A stretch of 64,000 nt of DNA from Gigaspora margarita (Eukaryota; Glomeromycota; Glomeromycetes; Diversisporales; Gigasporaceae): contig WTPW01000412.1 in assembly GCA_009809945.1 (NCBI GenBank), forward strand, positions 139,367 to 203,366, read 5' to 3'. The translations under genes and the position numbers were made by a program. The notes under the pieces are model-generated. The model had not been told where the DNA came from. It saw only the letters and a program-made list of their open reading frames with translations, and searched no databases. This document shows, piece by piece, positions 48,671 through 59,199 of the stretch. How positions within the stretch are numbered: the first letter of the stretch is position 1; the number at the start of each line of letters is the position of its first letter.

Positions 48671-49601
48671 NNNNNNNNNNNNNNNNNNNNNNNNNNNNNN
48701 NNNNNNNNNNNNNNNNNNNNNNNNNNNNNNNNNNNNNNNNNNNNNNNNNNNNNNNNNNNNNNNNNNNNNNNNNNNNNNNNNNNNNNNNNNNNNNNNNNNN
48801 NNNNNNNNNNNNNNNNNNNNNNNNNNNNNNNNNNNNNNNNNNNNNNNNNNNNNNNNNNNNNNNNNNNNNNNNNNNNNNNNNNNNNNNNNNNNNNNNNNNN
48901 NNNNNNNNNNNNNNNNNNNNNNNNNNNNNNNNNNNNNNNNNNNNNNNNNNNNNNNNNNNNNNNNNNNNNNNNNNNNNNNNNNNNNNNNNNNNNNNNNNNN
49001 NNNNNNNNNNNNNNNNNNNNNNNNNNNNNNNNNNNNNNNNNNNNNNNNNNNNNNNNNNNNNNNNNNNNNNNNNNNNNNNNNNNNNNNNNNNNNNNNNNNN
49101 NNNNNNNNNNNNNNNNNNNNNNNNNNNNNNNNNNNNNNNNNNNNNNNNNNNNNNNNNNNNNNNNNNNNNNNNNNNNNNNNNNNNNNNNNNNNNNNNNNNN
49201 NNNNNNNNNNNNNNNNNNNNNNNNNNNNNNNNNNNNNNNNNNNNNNNNNNNNNNNNNNNNNNNNNNNNNNNNNNNNNNNNNNNNNNNNNNNNNNNNNNNN
49301 NNNNNNNNNNNNNNNNNNNNNNNNNNNNNNNNNNNNNNNNNNNNNNNNNNNNNNNNNNNNNNNNNNNNNNNNNNNNNNNNNNNNNNNNNNNNNNNNNNNN
49401 NNNNNNNNNNNNNNNNNNNNNNNNNNNNNNNNNNNNNNNNNNNNNNNNNNNNNNNNNNNNNNNNNNNNNNNNNNNNNNNNNNNNNNNNNNNNNNNNNNNN
49501 NNNNNNNNNNNNNNNNNNNNNNNNNNNNNNNNNNNNNNNNNNNNNNNNNNNNNNNNNNNNNNNNNNNNNNNNNNNNNNNNNNNNNNNNNNNNNNNNNNNN
49601 N
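48671..49601. other. Assembly gap, 931 N
   Basis: The run of N bases gives no information. An open frame across it is an artefact of the N bases. Confidence 0.99.
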
Positions 49602-50744
49602 TTTTTTTTTTTTATTTATTATTTTTTAATTTTTTTTATTTTATTTCTATACTTTACAAAAATACCAACCCTAAATTCTCTGGCACTTTACAAGAAATCT
49701 AACGACTTTTCACCACTTTGCGCAGCTCTTCGAAACTCTGCAAGAACACACAATTGCTTTTTCTAGCAATTTGTAAATTTTCCAGAACGCCTCTTTACAT
49801 AAGAGAAATGGAGATTTGAGGTTTATTTTTTTATTCAGTTTGCTTATATTCTGTTTTTTTGTTTGTTTTCTTTTTACTTATTTCTTTAATTTTTATTTTT
49901 TTATTTATTCCGGCACATTTCAAAAACCTTCGACAATTTTTAAATTGCAAGAAACGAACTCTTACTTTAGGGAAATAGAGATTTGGGTCTTCGTTTTTTT
50001 TATTTAGTTTGCTTATATTTTTGTTTTTTGGTTGTTTTTCTTTTTTTTTTACTTATTTTTTTAATTTTTTTTTATTTATTCCTGACTATCTTTGGAACTT
50101 TGCAAAAAAACGATCTGACTTTTCTGGTACTTTACAAGAACACCAACTCTAACTTCTCCGGCACTTTGCAAGAACAAACTAGATTTTTCTGGAAATACCA
50201 ACACTTTTGAGAAGTGGGTTTTTTTATTTTTTCACTTCTCTACTATTTTTAGGAAGTATTTAAAAAGAAGAGCAAAACGAAAATGATAGCGAAAACAAAA
50301 GAATAGCTGAAACGAAACAATAGTTAAAACAAAGAAGCAAAATAATAGCTAACTGAGGTGAGCGAAAATAAGCATATAGGGCTAGTTTTTTATGGGATTA
50401 TATACAAAGAAGTGCGAAAGTATTTTAAATACTGTTTTTTTTTGTTTCAGTTTTGTTTTTTTCATTTTTTTTTTGGGTTCATTTTTTTTGTCATTTTTTT
50501 TCCATTTTTTTTTTGTATAATATATGTATAATAATATATAATAAAATATGTAATATTGAATAAAAATGTATATTTAATTTAAAATAAATTTAAAATATAT
50601 AATGTATAATAATAAATAAAAAAAATATAAAATTTTATATTAAAATGCGAAATAATGCGAAAACCTGTGAAAACGATCAAAAATTTACAAAAGCGTGATT
50701 ATGTAAATATGTATATCGTTTATTTATTATTTTTAAAAAATTTT
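49602..50744. repeat. T-rich diverged tandem repeat of about 170-180 bp
   Basis: Units combine GGCACTTTACAAGAA or ACTTTGCAAGAAC words with GGAAATAGAGATTTG and TTTGCTTATATT, then T-rich spacers. The same words appear inverted at 63590-64000. From 50250 the sequence is purine-rich then AT-rich. Non-coding as far as I can see. Confidence 0.6.
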
Positions 50745-51050
50745 AAAATTTGCGAAATATTGCGAAATATTGCGATAATATGCAAAAAATTACCTCCTGC
50801 AACCCTGGAGGGGATAATTAGGTACAAATTAGGTATGGGGTTGCATTGTTTTTATTTGTCCTATTTCGCAATATTTCGCAATACATTTCGAAATATTTTG
50901 AAATTTCTTTCGAAAACTTTCAAAAGAAATGCATACCGAAATCTTTCGAAAGATTGCGATTCTTTCAAAAGATTTCGTGTCAATCGCAATTCTTTCGAAA
51001 GATTTTGGCATGCAATTTCTTTCAAAAGATTTCGTATATTTATTTTGCTG
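50745..51050. repeat. Palindromic TTTCGAAAGAT/GCGAAATATTGCG words, right cluster
   Basis: Same words as the left cluster, more copies: GCGAAATATTGCGAAATATT, GAAATCTTTCGAAAGATTGC, TTTCAAAAGATTTCG. Because the unit is palindromic, both strands are open and encode similar KSFERI-like peptides; these are not genes. Confidence 0.75.
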
Positions 51051-51907
51051 ATATAGGCAGTCATGATAAGCTTTCTGATTTAAACCAAAGTTTGGAATAG
51101 TGCAGCAGGTCACATTTAAAAATTCGTCAAAAGGAGCGAAATATTGGATGATATCAAACTTTTTTTTAAGTAATTATTTGTATCTACAATTCATAGTACA
51201 ATTCTTTTAAATAAATAAATATTGGCGAGACTGCCTATAGTTTTAAAAAAAAATATATAGTTTGTTTATATAGTAATTTTATATAGTCAGCCAATTGTTT
51301 TTTAAAGGAACCTTAGCAACTACTAAACCAATTTGAATGATTTCACTTCCTTTAGATGCATCTCAGTAAGATCTACAACTTTCAATTAGTGGGTATTAGC
51401 TATTAACTTAGTATGAAAAAAATTTTATATTAATAATTGTTAAAAAATCTTGGCATTTCCTGCTAATATAATTTAAATAGTGATCTGCATCACACTATGA
51501 TCTTGCACCAAATGACTGGCTGATTATCAATTAATATAAAAAAGTAATTTAGTAGAGATATTTTAAAAATTATATATATAATTGTAAATAGTTTCTATAT
51601 AGAGAAGTTACAATTTTATTAATTAAATCAACTATTATGCAATAAATAAAGTTATTTGAAAGAATAAAATACACTTATCATTAAATTTTTATGGGAATTA
51701 GATAATTTTTTATTAGTATAGTTTCTTATTTTATGTACTTATAAATATAGTTAAAAAATTGTAATTTTTTTATAAAAACATAAACAAAAAAATATATTAA
51801 TAAATATCAACTGATTTATATAAAAATTTTACAATAGGTATATTTTGTTCTCCTAAACAACTTTTCTTATTGTATAAAAATCAATTTAATTTAACTTTTA
51901 TATATAG

Positions 51908-52459
51908 TGTTACAGTACCGGATGCCTTCTTTAAATCCAGTAAAGTAACAATCACACAGCTCCTGAGATCCCTTTCTGTGGGCGTGAAGCGGTGTGCAAG
52001 AGAGAAGTATAGTTTCCTTTACATCTTAGGAACACTATACACTTCTCTAAAGCAGTTCGATATAAATCAACAATAGATAATGGATAGTTTATTAATTTAA
52101 CAAGAGGGCTATTCTAAGGTGTCTGTTCCTTAGAAATCCCAAGAGTTTATTAATAATAATAAGTAGGAGATAAGAGGGATAAGATAAATATAAAATACAA
52201 TGTCTAGAACTGTCTAAAACTAAGAGAAATATAGAGAGTTTATATAGTTATTGAGCTATGCGTCGCTATGCGTCGTTATGCATCGCTATGCATCATTATG
52301 CATTACTATGCGTCACTATGCATCACTATGCGTCACTATGCGTTATTGTGCATCGTTTTGCATATTACAATTACTAAATACAGTTATTACAAATTTTACT
52401 TATTAATTTCTAATTTTTNNACTAATTTCTACCAAAATTATTAAAACTATTCTATAACA
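51908..52459 (-). repeat. 3' LTR of the Gypsy element
   Basis: TGTTACAGTACC to TTCTATAACA. It contains a tract at 52257-52362 of about eleven 9-base units like TATGCGTCG/TATGCATCA. Two N bases at 52419-52420 correspond to TG in the other LTR. Differences between the LTRs are mostly transitions. Confidence 0.93.
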
Positions 52460-52473
52460 TTTCTCTCCCCTTT
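52460..52473 (-). other. Polypurine tract of the Gypsy element
   Basis: AAAGGGGAGAGAAA on the minus strand touches the 3' LTR and would prime plus-strand DNA synthesis. The stop of the preceding ORF overlaps its start. Confidence 0.8.
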
Positions 52474-53242
52474 AAGAACGAACTCCGTGAGTTCTGGTCT
52501 GGGTCAAGACTTGAGAGAAGTCAGCTTCTGTTAGCCTTACAATTATGGTATGTGTTATATAAGTAGTTCGAGAGATGTTTTCTAGAGATCGGTTAGAGAA
52601 AAGTAGCTTCATTCGTTTGGCACCTTTCAAGGTATCCCGTGTTCTTCTTTCACCTTGAGTTTTCTCAATTATAGATTGGATATCTTCGTAAGCATCAGAA
52701 TATTTTTCTATAAGATTTCCAAGATAATAATAAGCTTCAAGTAATTTGTTTTGGTCTTGTCTGTTTCTTGCGCGAGTCTTTATTCTTTTTAGAATTTTCT
52801 GTAATTTTTCCTGATATGTAATTCCAGTGTACGACGGAGTGGATGTTTGAGTCAAAGGTCCACTTGGGTGAGAGATATCTTGCACGATTTTAGCTAGTTT
52901 TCCTAATAATGGAACTTCTATAGCAGGAGTAGTATCTTCTTGATTAGCAACTAGAAACGATAAGGTTTCTTCTTCTACATCTTCTAGCTCTAAATTTGAG
53001 TATATTTTCTCTAGGTTATTTGCTTCTAGTAGGTTAATTTCTAGTAGTTCTGTATCTATTAGAGTATCTAAAAATTTATTTGAGTCTAGCTCTGAGAAAG
53101 AAGTAACTAGATTAGTAAGGTCAATAGTCTGTGTAATGTCATTATTGTCACATAACCATATGCATTGTTCAGTAATACATAAGGAATTATTTTGAGCGAT
53201 ATTGTCTTGTTTCCATATTTGAAAAAGATTTTGGAGTGCCAA
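52472..53242 (-). CDS. Intact ORF3 of the Gypsy element, unknown function
   Basis: A 256-codon frame lies between the end of the integrase and the polypurine tract, where envelope or accessory genes sit in some LTR elements. It starts MALQNLFQIWKQDNIAQ and has an acidic, Leu-rich middle (SNLELEDVEEETLSFLV) and a basic helical C-terminal half (LKRIKTRARNRQDQNKLLEA). I see no signal peptide, membrane segment or zinc motif, so it is not envelope-like. It is uninterrupted while gag and pol are full of stops, which may be chance or recent use. The ATG may not be the true start; it could also be expressed by splicing from the pol transcript. Confidence 0.6.
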   Translation of the reverse strand: MALQNLFQIWKQDNIAQNNSLCITEQCIWLCDNNDITQTIDLTNLVTSFSELDSNKFLDTLIDTELLEINLLEANNLEKIYSNLELEDVEEETLSFLVANQEDTTPAIEVPLLGKLAKIVQDISHPSGPLTQTSTPSYTGITYQEKLQKILKRIKTRARNRQDQNKLLEAYYYLGNLIEKYSDAYEDIQSIIEKTQGERRTRDTLKGAKRMKLLFSNRSLENISRTTYITHTIIVRLTEADFSQVLTQTRTHGVRS

Positions 53243-53489
53243 TAAGGTTTGGGGTTAGGGTGTAGGAGTAGTTATTTTTGGAAAATTTCAAAAGGAGGGC
53301 AGTTGTATAAATATATTTTGAGGTTATACGAGTTAAATTGTGTGTTTCATCCCCTTGTAGATCAAATTTCTTCTAGAAATTTAAGGAGAATCAATTACAA
53401 CTATTGGTTCCCATCTTTGTGGCTCATAATATTTAGCAAGGTGGTCACTATTATAATATTTTTTAAGATTTTTCCTTCTATAGTACATA

Positions 53490-53851
53490 ATTTATAAGTA
53501 CCATTGTCTAATTTCTTATGAATAAGGAAAGGTCCAAATCTTTTGTCCTCAAATTTGGCTGAGCGGGAGGCTTCTAATTCTTTTCTTTGTATCTATACTT
53601 TATCTCCAATTTCAAATGTTTCAATTCGAGTATTGGCATCAAACTGAACTTTCTGTTTCTGTTGTGACTTTTCAGTATTTTGTCTAGCCTGGGTCTGATA
53701 AGTAGGCAATTTTTCTATTAAGTCATAGGCTCGTTGAAGAATGCTTCCTTGCAAGTCTATTTCATTGTCTATTTCTGTAGGTTCTACTGGAAAAAGTGTT
53801 TCAATGGGTAGTGTAGCATATCTTCCATATATAAGTTAGAAAGGGGTATAT
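53490..53851 (-). pseudogene. Gypsy integrase C-terminal part
   Basis: Downstream of the inserted element the minus strand continues the integrase: ITGYTPF-stop-LIYGRYATLPIE, then FEDKRFGPFLIHKKLGNGTY and KLCTIEGKILKN, the usual C-terminal GPF-type block. Stops include TAA where Gln is typical. It joins to the part at 54558-55265 once the inserted element and one target copy are removed. Confidence 0.75.
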
Positions 53852-53861
53852 CCTGTGATAG

Positions 53862-54534
53862 GGTTTATATTATTTTCCTGATACAAGCTTTCCCGACAAT
53901 TCATTTGCCTGACAAACCTTTTTATGACATATCACTTTCCCGATAATATCTTTTTTTGGTCAGTATTAGATTCCCGACATAAGAGTTTCCCGATATATCA
54001 CTTTTCTTATATATCTATTTCCCGACAGTATTATTTTCCTAATAGTATTCTTTTCCTGACAGTATTCTTTTCCCAATAGTATTCTTTCCTGACAGTATTA
54101 TTTTCCCGACAGTATCTTTTCTTGACAGTACCTTAAAAATAAAATCTAACAAAAATTGACCGGAACTAACCCTAACCCTAACCTAATGCGGGCTAGGGTA
54201 CAATCACTAGTTTCGACATTGAAAGGATACTTTCAGAAAAGTTACTGTCGGGAAAGAGTAAGGTACTGTCAGGAAAGTGTACTGTCAGGAAATTAATATT
54301 TTCGGAAAAGAATACTGTCAGGAAAAGCATACTATCGGGAAAAGATTACTGTCGGGAAAAGGATACTGTCGGGAAATGGATATAGTCAGAAAAGTGATAT
54401 GTCAGGAAACTTATATGTCGGGAATCTAATACTGTCAGGAAATACGCATTGTCGGGAAAATAATATGTCAGAAAAAGGTTTATCGGGCAAATAAAATGTC
54501 AGGAAAGTTTGTGTCAGAAAAATAATTGGAACCG
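53862..54534. mobile_element. 673-bp element made of inverted TTTCCCGACA arrays
   Basis: The left end GGTTTATATTATTTTCCTGA and the complement of the right end CGGTTCCAATTATTTTTCTG are similar. Flanks are a 10-bp direct repeat, CCTGTGATAG at 53852-53861 and CCTGTAATAG at 54535-54544. The left half holds about 15 copies of a motif like TTTCCCGACAGTAT every 13-20 bases; the right half holds the same motif inverted (ATACTGTCGGGAAAA). At the centre is CTAACCCTAACCCTAACCT. No protein is encoded. A 9- to 11-bp target suggests Mutator-like, but the structure is unusual. Confidence 0.8.
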
Positions 54535-54557
54535 CCTGTAATAGCATGTCCTTTTGT

Positions 54558-55265
54558 CTAATATGCCAAAAGAACAGCAGGTATATATAAATCCCAATCA
54601 TCATCACCTTTTACTTTTGCAAGTGATTCACACAATGTTCTATTGAATCTTTCTACCATACCATTTGTCTGAGGGTAGTAGGGAGAAGAGAATTTATGCT
54701 TAATAAGAAACTTTTTATAGAGAATTCTAATAGTTTCACTAATAAAATTACGTCCTTGGTCTAATAGGATAATTTTGGGGGTTCCATGTCTACAGACTAT
54801 CTCTTCAAAGATAAACTGTGCAAGTGTATTAGCACTAGTATCTGGGACAGCACGAGCTTCTGGCCATCGTGTTAGGTATTCAGTAGCAACAATTATAAAT
54901 CGATTGTTTTGTTTAGTTATAGGCAGAGGGCCTACAAGGTCAATTCCAACACGTTCGAAAGCTCTTCCAATTTGTATCGGGTGTAAAGGTTCTTTTCTAT
55001 GACCTTTTTGTCTTCTTTGACATACTTCACAAGTTTTCACATATTCCTGTATGTCTCGATACATTTGATCCCAATAATAGCATTCAGATATTTTATAGTA
55101 CATAGCATCTGTCTCTAAATGTCTAGCAGTAGGGTGCTTATGCATCATAATTAATACCGGTTCTACCTCAGTCCATTTAATAACTCTAAAAGGTTTGTCT
55201 GGGTTTCTTCTATTCTTTTTATAGAGAAGGTGGTGTCTAATTTCAAAATATTTGGCCTGGATCAT
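54558..55265 (-). pseudogene. Gypsy integrase, zinc finger and catalytic core
   Basis: The zinc finger has HKHPTARH and CEVCQ. The catalytic core has VGIDLVGPLP (first Asp), IILLDQGRNF (second Asp) and SSPYYPQTNGMVERFNRTL (Glu), so the D, D, E set is still present. The 235-residue block ends at a TAG just before the inserted element. The integrase inserts the DNA copy into the host genome. This copy is cut by that insertion and lacks an unbroken pol frame. Confidence 0.88.
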
Positions 55266-55377
55266 AAGTCTTTTTCATTCTTGGTCAGTAAATTTATTTG
55301 GAAATTGGTCTGTATCCAAATAATGATAAAGATTATAATATTGATCAAGATTCATGAAGTATTTTAGGGTTGGTAGT

Positions 55378-56725
55378 CTAAGTCGGTAAACGTGAAAGAG
55401 CATCAACATTGGAATGAATCTGGCCTAGTTTATGAACAATTTCAAAATTATATGGTTGAAGTTTCAAAATCCATCTTCCAATTTTTTCTTTAGGTTTAGC
55501 AGTACATACCCATTTTAATGCTGAGTGATCGGTAACCAAAATAAATTTGGTAATGCCTAAATATTTATGAAGTGTTCTATAGCCCACACAACTGCAGCAC
55601 ATTCAAGTTCAGTAGCTGCATAATTTATTTCTTCCTTGCGAAGGCTTTTACTAGCATAGGCAATAGGGTGTTCTTTTTTATTTCTATCTAGTTGGCTTAG
55701 TGTAGCTCCAAAGCTATTGTAAGAAGCATCAGTGGCGAGTATAAATGTCTGTTTAAAATTGGGGTAGGCTAGAATGGGAGCAGTAATAAGTCTAGATTTT
55801 AACTCTTCAAATGCTTTTTGTTGTTCATCCCGCCATCTATAAGGTTCATTTTTTTGTAATAGAGAATTTAGAGGATGAGCTATTGATGAAAAATTTAGGA
55901 TAAATTGGCAGTAGTATCCTACAAGTTCAAGGAAAGATTGAAGAGCTGTAAGATTTTTAGGAGGCTGAATCTGTTGGACAGCTTCTACTTTTTGAGGGTT
56001 AGGGGCAATTCCTCGAGCAAAAATTAGATATCCTAAGAAGGGTAGTTGGTGCATCCAAAAAGTACATTTATCTATGTTAAGTCTGAGTCCTGCCTGTCTA
56101 ATTCTATTGAATACTCTTTGTAAATGGGTTAAGTGTTCATTAAATGTCTTGGAATAAACAATTGTATGTTCTAAATATACAACCACAAATTTCTATGCAA
56201 TTCCTTTATATACACGATCCATTAGTCTTTGAAAAGTTGCAGGGGCATTACAAAGACCAAAAGGCATTACATTAAATTCATAGATCCCATATCGTGTGGT
56301 GAAAGCAGTCTTTTCTTTGTCTTGTGGGTCCATGGCAACTTGCCAATATCCACTTGCAAGATCAAGAGTGGAAAACCAAGAGCATCCTGAAAGAGCATTA
56401 AGCATTTCATCAATGCGAGGCAAGGGGTAAGCATCCTTTTTGGTGATAGCATTTAGTTTTCTGTAGTCTACACAGAAATGTAATTTGCATTTTTCTTTCA
56501 TACTAGCACAACTGGGGAGGCCCAAGGGCTATCAGAGGTCTGGATAAGTTTATGTTCTAACATTCTTTGTAGTTCTGTTTGTATAAATTCTTGTTCATTT
56601 GGAGGTACAGAGTAGGGTCGAGAGCAGATAGGGTGTATATCCTCTGTATATATCCAGTGAGTAACCAAATCAGTTTGTTCTAGCTCGGTTATGTCAGTTG
56701 CAAAAAGGTCTGCAAATTCTTCCAA
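55378..56725 (-). pseudogene. Gypsy reverse transcriptase and RNase H
   Basis: Reverse transcriptase blocks in order: LIQTSDSPWASPVVLV, CVDYRKLNAITKKDAYPLPR, FSTLDLASGYWQV, FGLCNAPATFQRLMD, then VVVYLEHTIVYSKT. In active enzymes the last block has two adjacent Asp; here they are Glu-His, so polymerase activity is lost. RNase H shows ILATDASYNSFGA, ELECAAVVWAIEHF and LVTDHSALKW. It ends with IHSNVDALSRLPT at 55378. A frameshift near 56500, a TAG after GIA near 56193 (where Trp is usual) and a shift near 55600 break the frame. Confidence 0.9.
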
Positions 56726-56928
56726 TAATTTCTGGAAGGCTAGGCCTTGTTCCTTATTAAGAGGTCCAATATTTAGAGAGGTCTGGGTTGTTAGATTATA
56801 TTCCTCATGTTCAAGGGTGATAGTATTTACTTGTCTGGATATAAGAGTTAGATCTGAGTTAGCAGGTAGTTTGTGATCCTGCCTAGGATTCTCTAAAAAT
56901 TTTGACAGAACATATCTAAAGCATTAGC

Positions 56929-57521
56929 TCATTGGCGAGCATTTTGAGCTTCTCCTTGGAAAAAGCGTAGGAAAGCAGCATTGGTGGTTTCCAAGATTTG
57001 AATCCTTGCTTGTAATTGTTCTATTAATTTGCCTTGTTCTTGGACTTGTAGTTGAAGCTGGCAAAATTGGAATTTATCATCTAATTCAATAATTTCATTG
57101 GCAGGAGGAGGGTTATCGTCTGGTTCCTCAATAATGTTATCAATCGGTGGAATATATATTTCTGGTTCTGGATATTTGCAATCATTACAATATCCTTGGT
57201 TTGAAGTCAATTCTTTTTGGTGTTTAACATGCAAACATTCTAATCAAAGGTCAACAGGGACTGTAAAATTTTGACGTAGTATGGCAAGAGCATACTTTGA
57301 TCATAAGCTGGATGGCTTGTATCAAAAGATTCATCCAAGATAGCTTGTAGTGGGTCAGCATCATTTTCAGGTAAAATGTCTAATTCAGCTTGCAATATAA
57401 GTTGCATTTCGTAATCATTCCATGGGCGGTCTGATACTAGAGGTTCTAAAGCCTGGGTAATTGTTTGGTCATTTTCATCTAAGAGGATTTTTGCAAGGCG
57501 GTAAATTCTGGTCTGGTTCAT
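56929..57521 (-). pseudogene. Gypsy pol linker: helical and coiled-coil region
   Basis: Between the zinc-knuckle array and reverse transcriptase are a 93-residue block starting MNQTRIYRLAKILLDENDQ, then a block with LQLQVQEQGKLIEQLQARIQ, a clear coiled coil. Stops and a frameshift separate them. I do not recognise either in the usual Gypsy layout. Confidence 0.55.
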
Positions 57522-58403
57522 TTCATACTAGTGTCCAGCATTTCGGATTGATTCGGTATAGTGTTTAATTCTAGTTCAAAGGTTATAGTTGTGATTATAT
57601 TGAACATCCTGACTAGCTTTGTAAGCATAGAGGTGTTCCAATTCACAAAACCACAATTCTTCTCAAAGGCTTTCCAATTGACACATTTTGGATCTAGTGT
57701 CTGACTTGTCACATATTTTACAATTGACAAGCATTCCTCTTCCTTCACCTTGAGTGAAGAAAAAGATGCTTTGGGGGTCTTCTCGATCTAGGGCACAATA
57801 GTAGTCTATATAACATCCTGAACACACAAGTTTTTCCTCAAGAAGTTTAAGAGATTCAGGTCTATTAGGAACTTTGCATTGGCAACAGTAGTGGGTATGG
57901 TGAGGACTATGATTAGGTAAACATTGGTTATCGACCTGATCAAGGGTACATCTGCATTGGTAAACCAAGTTTTGTCTTTTCCAAGTAGTAAGAGGGCAGT
58001 AAGCTTCAATATGTCCTGGTGTACTGCATCCTCAGCAGATATTATTAGGGCAACCCTTATATAAATGATTAGGGTCATGGCAAGTAGGACAAGTAGCACG
58101 TCTTGGAGCTTGTCTAGGGCATTTAACAGAAATTTGGCCTAATCCTAGACATCTATTGCATTGGTTAGTAGAACAATTTGCAAAGAAATAATTAGGAGAA
58201 CCACAATTTCCACAAACACGTTGTTTAGGAGTTTTTCTATTCTTGTAGCGTGACTGTTGGATAGTCCATTCATCATCCTCAGGTGGAGGAGATTGGTTTG
58301 AGTCTTCAAGGTTAAAAGCATAAGCTTCTCTAGGGTACAGATATTCTGGTTCATAAATATCTAATTCATCTGGGTTAGTGATAGTAGGTTGGCTAGGAAG
58401 GGG
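57520..58403 (-). pseudogene. Zinc-knuckle array between protease and reverse transcriptase
   Basis: The frame continues directly from protease through one TAA (a CAA-type position). It gives four tandem knuckles: CGNCGSPNYFFANC, CNRCLGLGQISVKC, CPTCHDPNHLYKGC and C-stop-GCSTPGHIEAYC. The third fits C-x2-C-x4-H-x4-C exactly and the fourth does apart from a TGA for the residue after the first Cys. Further Cys pairs follow (YCCQCK, LVCSGC, CKICDK). In most Gypsy elements knuckles are only in gag, as also seen here at 59270-59230. RNA or DNA binding is the likely role. Confidence 0.7.
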
Positions 58404-58770
58404 TTAATTACTTTCATAAGTGGTAGGGATAGTATGCTTCTTATTTTCCCATCTAAAAGTATAGCGACCATTTTTCCAATTATAGTTTGCTTCAACTTTC
58501 TGGTTCCAATCATTGCCTAGGAGAACAGAATAGGAGGTAGTGTCTACTACTTCCACAGTAAGGGGAATGGTAATATGGTCTATTTCAACAGGCAAGTCTT
58601 TTATAATTTCCAAAGGTCGAGTAGAGGTTCCAACAGCAGGTACAATGAGACTATTGGAAGCCTTTTCAATAGTTAAACCAAGTTCTTTAACTGTTTTGTG
58701 AGAAACCATACTGATAGAGGCACTACTGTTGATAATAGCTTGGTAGGATTTATGTTAAAGAAAAATATTA
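58404..58770 (-). pseudogene. Gypsy aspartic protease
   Basis: The block AIINSSASISMVSHKTVKEL matches the active-site region of retropepsins, but the catalytic Asp (D-S/T-G) is Asn here, one G-to-A change. It is followed by GLTIEKASNSLIVPAVGT, and then YSVLLGNDWNQK, the second conserved block (LLGNDWL-type). The domain would cut the polyprotein. It is inactive as written and has a TAA upstream near 58755. Confidence 0.75.
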
Positions 58771-59199
58771 CACTTGACAGGTGTAGTATAAGCAGGAGTT
58801 TGAACAAGATTTGCATTTTTGGCTTCTTCATAAAGGTAAGCAGCCAAAGCACCTCTGATAGATAAGTTATTGAGCAATGTTTCCCATTTATTAGCAGTAA
58901 GAGAGGGTATCTAAGTCTAATTTTGTATAAGGCAATTAATACTTTGATGGTAGGGAGAAGGTGACCGATTAGAAGAATTTTGGTTTGAGCAGTAATTATC
59001 ATCATTTCTGTTTCTATAATTATTATCTCTGGATCAGCTTCTAGGACAGTAATTGTTACAACTATGAGAACGATTTTGTTATTATAATCACGGTTAGAAA
59101 AACAGTCATTCTGGTTTCTATTTTGATTATTATTATTGTGACTTTGATTTCTATTATTATTATTATTATTATAATTATTATTATTATTACGATGAGAAT

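Larger units (their letters stand above)
47117..51600. mobile_element. Inverted-repeat-flanked block of about 4.4 kb containing the assembly gap
   Basis: Left 47150-47680 (GCCAGTCATCTGGTGCAAGA, then GCCCACTAATTAAAAGTTG) recurs inverted at 51250-51540 (GCCAGTCATTTGGTGCAAGA on the complement). The left arm is interrupted by the 180-bp MITE at 47233. The interior holds a non-coding T-rich region, palindromic TTTCGAAAGAT words and the gap. A 90-codon open frame at 47703-47975 (-) is not recognisable. The total structure could be one large element or two inverted copies of an arm element. Confidence 0.5.

Noticed and set aside
48636-49766. A 376-codon open frame
   Set aside because: It is open only because the 931 N bases contain no stop; the ends are T-rich repeat.
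50655-51113. Overlapping open frames on both strands with KSFERI-like repeats
   Set aside because: They are the translation of a palindromic DNA repeat; similar peptides appear in several frames and strands.
53249-53497. An 82-codon plus-strand frame within the Gypsy element
   Set aside because: It lies antisense to the integrase tail and has no motif.
54160-54190. Telomere array
   Set aside because: Only about three CCCTAA units inside a transposon; far too short and internal to pol.
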